From: a virus
Length of the DNA stretch: 29,366 nt
IMG/VR virus record: IMGVR_UViG_3300022686_000088
Location: 1 to 29,366 of that record
Direction: 5' to 3' (one strand)
Below the pieces are notes generated by a model. That model did no database searches and had not been told where the DNA came from. It worked only from the letters and a program-made list of their open reading frames with translations. The first letter of the stretch is position 1. Each line of letters begins with the position of its first letter. Shown here piece after piece: positions 22,392-27,801 of the stretch. The position numbers and the translations under genes are program-made.

Positions 22392-22431
22392 GCAGGGTCC
22401 CTCCAAGAATTCCGGTCGGAGCTTCCCCCGA

Positions 22432-23979
22432 ATGTCGAACCAGAGATACAGCCGATCCGTGCGGAAGATCCTCCCCACGGACGGTAAGGCGCCTCTCCCC
22501 CTGCGATCGAGCAGGCCTCCGATCACTCTCCGCAAGGCCGTCCACGATCTGTGGCCGGCGCTCGAGCCTGGGGTCGGCGCGCTCCAGGCCATCCTGAAGG
22601 CGGTCGGCGAGGACCGTCCCTCGCAGCAGTCGGACGAGGAGGGAGAAATCACTCTGCCGTTCGACTTCCGCGCGGCGACCAGGTTCAAGATCCACAACGT
22701 CCACCACTCGACCTGCATCGAGGCGCGCAAGCAGGCCATGGTGGGTCTGGGGCACAAGAAGGCCGAGACCGACGAGCAGTCGAAGGCGGCCGAGATCCTG
22801 AACCCGCTGACCCGCGTCTCGTGGCAGACCACGCTGACGCAGCTCGCCGAGGACTACGTCAACGTGGGCAACGCCTACCTGGAGATCAGGCGCGAGGGTG
22901 ACCAGCCCGACGGCCGGATCGTCGGTGTCCACTACCTGCCGGCGTGCAACGTGCGCCTGGTGCTGGAGGACGACCGCGGCATCAACCGACACTGGAAGGT
23001 GCTCAACGGGGCGTCGCTCTCCTCCGGCCGGCGCGGCTCGGCCGGCGTGCGTGGCTCGCGCAATCTGCTCATGGCTCAGTTCGGCGACCTGGCCGACTTC
23101 CAGCGCCGGGTGGCGAGCAACGCGATCGACGGCATCACCGGCGGCGAGCTCGGGTTCTCCGAGGTCGTCCACATTCCTCAGCCGGCTGTCGGCCTCGACC
23201 GTTGGTATGGCTTCCCGGACTGGCTCGCGGCGACGGGCTACGTCGAGCTGACCCAGGCCGTGTTGCAGTCGCAGTTCGACCTATTCTCGAACCGCGGCGT
23301 TCCTGAGCTGCTGCTGTTCGCGCTCGGCGGCAAGATCGACGACGAGACCTGGGCCGAGATGAAGCTGGCGTTCGACGGCTTCGTGGGCTTCGGTCAGTGG
23401 CACAAGTCGGGCATGTTCAACATCCCCGACGGCAACATAGAGATCCAGGTAGAGAAGCTCGCGCTGGAGCAGATCCTCAACGGCAACTTCTTCAAGGACA
23501 TGATGGAGGTCCTCTCGACCACCATCGTCTCGGCCCACCGCGTCCCGCCGCCGATCGCTGGCATCCTGATCCCGGGCAAGATGGGCGCGGCCAACGAGGC
23601 GGCCAACGCGATCGTCGCGTTCCAGACCCTCGTGATCGGCCCGGCTCAGCACCACTTCCAGACGGTGCTCGGCTGCACGCTCGGCAACGAGCGGCTGAAC
23701 GGCGGGCTTGGGCTGACCATGTCCGACTTCGAGCTGGAGACCACTGTCGAGGTAATGTCGCGGATCATGGCGAAGCTCGCCACGATGAACACGATGGGCC
23801 GGATGCGCGATCAGCTCCCCGAGGCAGCGGCCGAGGGCCGCGACCTGGAGGACGGCCTGGAGAAGTCGATCAGCCAGCGCGTCCATACGATCATGGCCGA
23901 CGAGCAGCTCATGGCCGGCATGTTCGCAGAGGCCGCCCGCATCCAGGCGAACGGTCACGGCCTCAACGGCCGTGGCTGA
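22432..23979 (+). CDS. Portal protein
   Basis: The 515-residue protein starts with ATG at 22432, with GGAG 10 nt upstream. It has the features of the HK97/PBSX-type portal family: an N-terminal helical part ending in FKIHNVHHSTCIEARKQAM (about 80-105), LAEDYVNVGNAYLEIRRE (about 138-155), VVHIPQPAVGLDRWYGFPDWLAA, then SQFDLFSNRGVPELLLFALGG, the long wing and stem helices, and SAHRVPPPIAGILIPGKMGAANEAANAIVAFQTLVIGP (about 365-405). It forms the dodecameric DNA gate of the head. It is divergent from the protease-capsid block, which is unusual. Its end overlaps the next gene by 8 nt. Confidence 0.93.
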   Translation: MSNQRYSRSVRKILPTDGKAPLPLRSSRPPITLRKAVHDLWPALEPGVGALQAILKAVGEDRPSQQSDEEGEITLPFDFRAATRFKIHNVHHSTCIEARKQAMVGLGHKKAETDEQSKAAEILNPLTRVSWQTTLTQLAEDYVNVGNAYLEIRREGDQPDGRIVGVHYLPACNVRLVLEDDRGINRHWKVLNGASLSSGRRGSAGVRGSRNLLMAQFGDLADFQRRVASNAIDGITGGELGFSEVVHIPQPAVGLDRWYGFPDWLAATGYVELTQAVLQSQFDLFSNRGVPELLLFALGGKIDDETWAEMKLAFDGFVGFGQWHKSGMFNIPDGNIEIQVEKLALEQILNGNFFKDMMEVLSTTIVSAHRVPPPIAGILIPGKMGAANEAANAIVAFQTLVIGPAQHHFQTVLGCTLGNERLNGGLGLTMSDFELETTVEVMSRIMAKLATMNTMGRMRDQLPEAAAEGRDLEDGLEKSISQRVHTIMADEQLMAGMFAEAARIQANGHGLNGRG

Positions 23980-24511
23980 TTACGATCGGTTCGTCTCCGC
24001 GTTGACCCTGCGCCTGTGCAGGGAAGCCCAGCGAGTGGTGCTGCGAGAGCTGAAGTCCCGCACGCTGAGATCGGCTCTGCACTGTCGGCTAGACGCCCGC
24101 GGACCTCGCGTGTGGAAGGCGCGTCTGGCCGTGCCTCACTACTGGGCCATCTACTACCACGACGGCCGTGGTCCTGTGCGGCCGAAGCGCGGTCGGTTCC
24201 TGGTCTACTTCCGTTCGATCGAGGACGACCCTCGCGTTCGACCGTCATCAGCATCCCCGGAGCGATACACCCAGACCAAGCGGCTGCGGCTCAAGCCGGA
24301 GACGTTCCGCCGGCTGGTGGCCCAGGGCAAGATGATCGTGACCACCGGAGTCGGGCCGGCTGCGCCCAATCCGTTCTTCCGGAAGCTCAACGACTTCTCA
24401 GGGCGCGCTGGCAGGATCACTCGGCCAGCGTTCAGCCGCTATGTGCGCCAGGCGTTGCGCGACGAGAAGCTCGATCGGCTGATGCCCAGCTCACTCATCG
24501 ACATCTTCTGA
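23972..24511 (+). CDS. Neck/head-completion-like protein
   Basis: The 179-residue protein starts with GTG at 23972 inside the end of the portal gene. It is basic, with an Arg-rich helical N-terminus and a central WAIYYHDGRGPVRPKRGRFLVYF that resembles the conserved strand pair of some phage neck proteins (HK97 gp10 region). PNPFFRKLNDFS and a C-terminal RPAFSRYVRQALRDEKL helix follow. Its coupling to the portal gene supports a role at the head-tail joint. I do not see a diagnostic family motif, so this is an inference from context and the YYHDGRGP segment. Confidence 0.7.
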   Translation: MADYDRFVSALTLRLCREAQRVVLRELKSRTLRSALHCRLDARGPRVWKARLAVPHYWAIYYHDGRGPVRPKRGRFLVYFRSIEDDPRVRPSSASPERYTQTKRLRLKPETFRRLVAQGKMIVTTGVGPAAPNPFFRKLNDFSGRAGRITRPAFSRYVRQALRDEKLDRLMPSSLIDIF

Positions 24512-24556
24512 CGCTCGATAATCGAGCGTCGAGCGCCGGATTATCGAGCGTCGAGC
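24512..24556. terminator. Inverted and direct repeat between convergent genes
   Basis: CGCTCGATAATCGAGCG (24512-24528) is a 17-nt palindrome that can form CGCTCG/CGAGCG with an ATAAT loop. ATCGAGCGTCGAGC occurs at 24521-24534 and again at 24543-24556. The block separates the neck gene from the end of the metallopeptidase-like gene and includes the last codons of the latter. It is a plausible bidirectional terminator without T-runs. Confidence 0.5.
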
Positions 24557-24939
24557 AGGGCGCGGTAGACCTGCGCGTAGGCAACGCCCCAGGCGTCGCA
24601 GTGGTCACCGTCGATCTCCTCCTGGTCCCAGGAGAGAGTGTGCGCCCATTCATGGACGAGGCAGTCCATGGCGATGACCCGGTCTCGACCTGGGTCGATG
24701 CGGATCCAGAAGCGGTCAGCGCGGCCGTCCCCGTCCTCGTCGATCTTGCAGGTGGAAGCGAACGCGCCGGGCGTGTTATCGACCGTGACCAGGACCGGCA
24801 GGGACGGCGGCAGCTCGTGCTGAAGCCGGCGAATGTCGCGCTGAAGCCACGAGCCGTAGCTGTGAGGGAGAACGGCCATGACGATGATCCCAGCCAGGGA
24901 GGCAAGGGTCATGGCCAGGAGGGTGCGAGACATCCTCAT
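24541..24939 (-). CDS. Membrane-anchored HEWAH metallopeptidase-like protein
   Basis: The start is placed at the ATG at 24939, whose TG overlaps the stop of the RuvC-like gene (ATGA). A longer frame upstream is noise. The 132-residue protein has an N-terminal hydrophobic helix (TLLAMTLASLAGIIVMAVL, about 6-24), either an anchor or an uncleaved signal. DEDGDGRAD (67-75) has the DxDxDG spacing of a calcium loop. DCLVHEWAH (92-100) is a zincin HExxH motif, and HCDAW (113-117) could give the third ligand. Proteins with this HEWAH and DHxxAWG pattern occur in other phages, generally without a known substrate. With the anchor, the active site should face outside the cytoplasm. Confidence 0.75.
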   Translation of the reverse strand: MRMSRTLLAMTLASLAGIIVMAVLPHSYGSWLQRDIRRLQHELPPSLPVLVTVDNTPGAFASTCKIDEDGDGRADRFWIRIDPGRDRVIAMDCLVHEWAHTLSWDQEEIDGDHCDAWGVAYAQVYRALLDAR

Positions 24940-25520
24940 CGGTTGAGCATCCGGTTTTTGCGCTCCTCGCGAGCGAGCAGCTCGAGCCCCCACAGCGCGA
25001 GGCCGATGCCGTCCACGACCTGTTTGCGGCTGGTCTTGTTCAGAGGCTCGGCGCCAGGGATCTCGTCGAGGTCGGCCGAGATGCCCAGCTTCTTCAGGAG
25101 CTTCTTCTGGTGGTCGGCCTTGTCTTGCGTGCCCTTCCAGGTCACCGGGAGAGGCATCTCGACACGCTTTCCGACGAGCCGACCAATGCCCATGGCCACG
25201 CCCTGCGTGACACCGAGCTGGACGATGTTGTCGGGTCGCGGGTCACCGGGACGGAAGGCCTGTCCCTCGACCACGACCAGGTCCGGGATGATGTGCTGGC
25301 CGAGCCAGTTCGTCATCTCGCAGAGGCCGTCGTCGATCGAGTCGAGTAGCTGCGTGATGCGGCTTCGGATCTGGCGACCCTTGGCCTCGGCGGCGAAGAC
25401 TCTCTCGATGCGGATGTGTTCGAGCTCGCGACCTGGCATTTCCGCGGAGAGCAGGGCGATGCCGGTGTTGAAGGTGTCTGGGTCGACACCGATGACGTGG
25501 AACTTGGTGGTCTCGGTCAT
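24936..25520 (-). CDS. RuvC-like Holliday junction nuclease
   Basis: The 194-residue protein starts with ATG at 25520, overlapping the HD gene stop (ATGA). The RNase H-type fold is marked by VIGVDPDTFNTGIALL with Asp13, DLVVVEGQ with Glu85 near the end of the fourth strand, and KQVVDGIGLALWGLEL with Asp170 in the C-terminal helix, together the expected acidic metal site. Length matches RuvC (about 170-190). Such phage enzymes resolve branched replication or recombination intermediates before packaging. Its neighbours in the leftward operon are nucleotide and replication genes. Confidence 0.85.
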   Translation of the reverse strand: MTETTKFHVIGVDPDTFNTGIALLSAEMPGRELEHIRIERVFAAEAKGRQIRSRITQLLDSIDDGLCEMTNWLGQHIIPDLVVVEGQAFRPGDPRPDNIVQLGVTQGVAMGIGRLVGKRVEMPLPVTWKGTQDKADHQKKLLKKLGISADLDEIPGAEPLNKTSRKQVVDGIGLALWGLELLAREERKNRMLNR

Positions 25521-26188
25521 AGCAGGCCATACTCTCGCAGCGCGAGCTTGTAGACCATCGGCGCCTCGTCGGGGCCGAGGTAGTGGATCGGGTGGTGATA
25601 CCGCTCGGGGATCTCACGCACCCAGGGAGGTGGAGGAGTGAACATGTGCGCGGCCTCGTGGAAGAGGGCCGCGACGTCGTAGAGCTTCACGGTCTTCCAG
25701 ACCGGGTCGTCCTTCGGAGGCAGACGCAGGGCGTCGAGGATCACCTGTTCGATCTGGTGCTCGAACGACTTGTAGCCGGGGACCATGTGCTTCATCGGCG
25801 ACGGCCAGTCACCAGCGTAGGCCTCGACCGCGTCGTGAACCAGCGCGCAGCGCGCCACGGTGGAGCCGCGACCGTGGTCCAGCTCCGCCATGTGGCACAC
25901 CATCAGCATGTGCTCGGCGACGGAGTAGAACCGCTTGCAGTGGCCCATGTAGCGGACCTGCATCCCGCATGAATGCGCGATGTCTTCCAGCCGCACATCG
26001 CGAACGTGGAGGTCAGGCAGCCGCAGGCGGACGTGGCTCTGGGTCGTGATGTAGGCGCGGTGCGCGTCCTTCATCGAGTCGACCATCTCCTGGAGCACTT
26101 CCATCTGCGGGCCCTCCATGTCGATGGTCGAGTCCTCGATGCGGCCCGCGCCGTCCGGATCGGTGCTGATGTGGTGCAGTTCGTCCAT
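25517..26188 (-). CDS. HD-domain nucleotide phosphohydrolase (YfbR-like)
   Basis: The start is placed at the ATG at 26188, which shares its A with the upstream stop (TGATG). An in-frame ATG 11 codons upstream lies inside the kinase-like gene. The 223-residue protein has the HD signature: KRFYSVAEHMLMV (Arg86, His93), ALVHDAVEAYAGDWPSPMKH (His118-Asp119) and VKLYDVAALFHEAAH (Asp170). This arrangement and the YAGDWPSPMK stretch are close to 5'-deoxynucleotidases of the YfbR type, which dephosphorylate dNMPs. Next to a dNMP-kinase-like gene it suggests control of the dNTP pool or removal of a chosen nucleotide. Confidence 0.85.
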   Translation of the reverse strand: MDELHHISTDPDGAGRIEDSTIDMEGPQMEVLQEMVDSMKDAHRAYITTQSHVRLRLPDLHVRDVRLEDIAHSCGMQVRYMGHCKRFYSVAEHMLMVCHMAELDHGRGSTVARCALVHDAVEAYAGDWPSPMKHMVPGYKSFEHQIEQVILDALRLPPKDDPVWKTVKLYDVAALFHEAAHMFTPPPPWVREIPERYHHPIHYLGPDEAPMVYKLALREYGLL

Positions 26189-26754
26189 CAGCTCACCAGT
26201 TGCGCGCCACTGAGCATCCACTGCCGGACCTCGTGTTCGAGACCCTGCAAGGTGCCGTCGTTGACCAGGTCGAACGTGCCGACCTCGGGGCCGAGGTTGA
26301 TGTAGCTGCGGCTGTCGCCGGAGAAGTCGCAGCCCGGGCGGTAGACGCGGATCAGGCGCACGTTCTCGGCACCGACCTGGTCGATCAGGTAGCGGGCCTC
26401 CGGCTCGAACCCGGAGTCGGTGATCGCGATGATCCCGTCGACGTTCCGGATATCCTGCCAGAGCAGCTTGCCGAAGATGTCGATCCCGTGGAGCGGCTTG
26501 TAGTAGGTCTCGCTCAGCGCGATGTAGACCTCGCGCGGCGTCTTGCCAAGGAAGACAGGGAGCGGATCCTCTTTCTTGCTCTCGTAGGCGCCGTGCGCCA
26601 GCGTGCCCATGCCGTAGAGAGTGTGCGCCTTTTCCTTCAGCACGCGAGCGAACTTGTCGACGGTCGCGTGGAAGTGTAGGCGAAGGATCTGGCCGACCGT
26701 GTCCTTGCCGGAGCGCGGCGGGCCGTTGATGAGGATGATCTTCTGGTTGGTCAT
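26188..26754 (-). CDS. P-loop kinase, deoxynucleoside monophosphate kinase-like
   Basis: The start is placed at the ATG at 26754, overlapping the protease stop (ATGA). The upstream part of the frame is antisense-like noise. The 188-residue protein opens with a Walker A loop, ILINGPPRSGKDTVG (residues 7-21, GPPRSGKDT). VDKFARVLKEKAHTLYG, TPREVYIALSETYYKPLHG and FGKLLWQDI follow, then IIAITDSGFEPEARYLI as a probable Walker B/base-binding stretch, and VRLIRVYRPGCDFSGDSRSYI near the lid. This resembles phage dNMP kinases and related P-loop enzymes. Substrate is not certain. It sits directly before the HD phosphohydrolase gene. Confidence 0.8.
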   Translation of the reverse strand: MTNQKIILINGPPRSGKDTVGQILRLHFHATVDKFARVLKEKAHTLYGMGTLAHGAYESKKEDPLPVFLGKTPREVYIALSETYYKPLHGIDIFGKLLWQDIRNVDGIIAITDSGFEPEARYLIDQVGAENVRLIRVYRPGCDFSGDSRSYINLGPEVGTFDLVNDGTLQGLEHEVRQWMLSGAQLVS

Positions 26755-27407
26755 AACTCTCGCATCAGGAGGTGGAAACAAGTGTATTGGACCGGCTCGT
26801 TCATGCCCATGCCGATCCTGATGACCATGGCGATCACCTGACCGTCGGCGTCGAACACCGGTCCGCCTGATGAACCAGGATACACCGGGGCGGAGCAAAC
26901 GTCGGGATCGGTGATGATCCCTTGTCCCAAGAAGAGACGCCCGGCCATGCCGGGATATCCGGCGACGTAGACCCGCTCACCGAAGGCCGGCACGCGCGGG
27001 TCGATCTCGTGGAGGGGAACAATACGGTCACCTATCTCGAAGGCGATCAAGGCTGAGTCCACCGTGTCGTGAATCTGGAGCACGCGCCCATTCATCAGAC
27101 TCACTCCACCGCTGCGGATACTGATCGAGGTGAGAGTCTCTGCCGGGCTGTCGGGTTGGACAGCGTGCGCCGCGGTCATCAGCACGATCTCGTCTCCGAT
27201 GATCTGCACCGGGAAACACGTCGCACTTGTGAGCTTGTGCTTTGGCGGCTGACCGAGCGCGATGTTCTCGATGCGCCAGACGCAGCTCAGCTTCCAGACG
27301 TTCTCAGCGGCTTTCTGGACCGCTAGAGGCACGGATGCGGTTGGGACGGTCACGGGGACGGCGCACGCTGAGGTCAGTAGCGCCAACGATGGGAGGAAGA
27401 ATCTCAT
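26751..27407 (-). CDS. Exported trypsin-like serine protease, probable lipoprotein
   Basis: The start is placed at the ATG at 27407. The frame continues upstream but the added residues pass through a terminator hairpin. The 218-residue protein begins RFFLPSLALLTSAC, a short signal with a lipobox-like LTSAC (Cys15; Thr at -3 is unusual). The chymotrypsin-fold triad is complete: LMTAAHAV (His81), DTVDSALIAF (Asp117) and YPGSSGGPVFD (Ser180). Cys42, Cys64 and Cys171 could form disulfides outside the cytoplasm. It should therefore act in the periplasm or on a membrane surface, which is unusual for a gene placed between replication genes. No Shine-Dalgarno is seen. Confidence 0.85.
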   Translation of the reverse strand: MRFFLPSLALLTSACAVPVTVPTASVPLAVQKAAENVWKLSCVWRIENIALGQPPKHKLTSATCFPVQIIGDEIVLMTAAHAVQPDSPAETLTSISIRSGGVSLMNGRVLQIHDTVDSALIAFEIGDRIVPLHEIDPRVPAFGERVYVAGYPGMAGRLFLGQGIITDPDVCSAPVYPGSSGGPVFDADGQVIAMVIRIGMGMNEPVQYTCFHLLMREL

Positions 27408-27414
27408 CCTGGAA

Positions 27415-27420
27415 TCATAC
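27415..27420 (-). promoter_or_regulatory. Possible -10 giving a leaderless protease mRNA
   Basis: TATGAT on the leftward strand ends seven bases before the ATG at 27407, preceded by GGGG and without a recognisable -35. The spacing is that of leaderless transcripts and would explain the missing Shine-Dalgarno. Confidence 0.3.
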
Positions 27421-27433
27421 CCCAGAAATGGGA

Positions 27434-27455
27434 ACGGCGACCCGAAGGTCGCCGT
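27434..27455 (-). terminator. TTCG-tetraloop hairpin upstream of the protease gene
   Basis: On the leftward strand ACGGCGACC-TTCG-GGTCGCCGT forms a perfect 9-bp stem with a stable TTCG loop, followed by TCCCATTTCT. It would end transcripts from the polymerase and small basic gene before the protease gene, which then needs its own promoter. The T-run is imperfect. Confidence 0.6.
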
Positions 27456-27549
27456 CCTGCCTCGTGGCCCGATCGCCAAACGTATTCCCACCTACCACCA
27501 CTTCATTCGAGAGACTCGTGGCCGGCCGGTCGAGGCTCACTCCATTGTA

Positions 27550-27801
27550 TCACCGCTTGCCTCGCTTGTGGCACTCGATCCGAACAGTCCTGCGAACCGT
27601 CTTCCGAACCAGGAAGAGGTAGGCCGGGAACTCCGCCCGGACGTAGCGGTCCAAGGCTCGAGCCACCGAGTCGCGGAACTTCTGCACGCCCTTGCCCGGC
27701 GGCACCGCATATTCCTCCCAGTCTCCCGGCTCCATCTGGTAGCACCGCTCGATGAGTTTGGAGTATTTCGAGACTCGCTGCTTGCGCTTCTTGGTCGTCA
27801 T
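27550..27801 (-). CDS. Small basic protein of unknown function
   Basis: The 83-residue protein starts with ATG at 27801, overlapping the polymerase stop (ATGA), so the two are translationally coupled. It is strongly basic at both ends (TTKKRKQRVSKYSK and KTVRRTVRIECHKRGKR) with a central EPGDWEEYAVPPGKG loop and an amphipathic helix (FRDSVARALDRYVRAEF). Nucleic-acid binding is a natural guess from charge and from coupling to the polymerase, but I recognise no domain. Confidence 0.7.
   Translation of the reverse strand: MTTKKRKQRVSKYSKLIERCYQMEPGDWEEYAVPPGKGVQKFRDSVARALDRYVRAEFPAYLFLVRKTVRRTVRIECHKRGKR

Noticed and set aside
22330-23172. Upstream extension of the protease-scaffold frame to 791 residues
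   Set aside because: It is antisense to the portal gene, has repetitive low-information composition, and the ATG at 22329 has a good Shine-Dalgarno and starts real protein.
24016-25641. Rightward 541-residue frame
   Set aside because: It crosses the end of the neck gene, the repeat block and the antisense of two recognisable genes; no motif and mixed composition.
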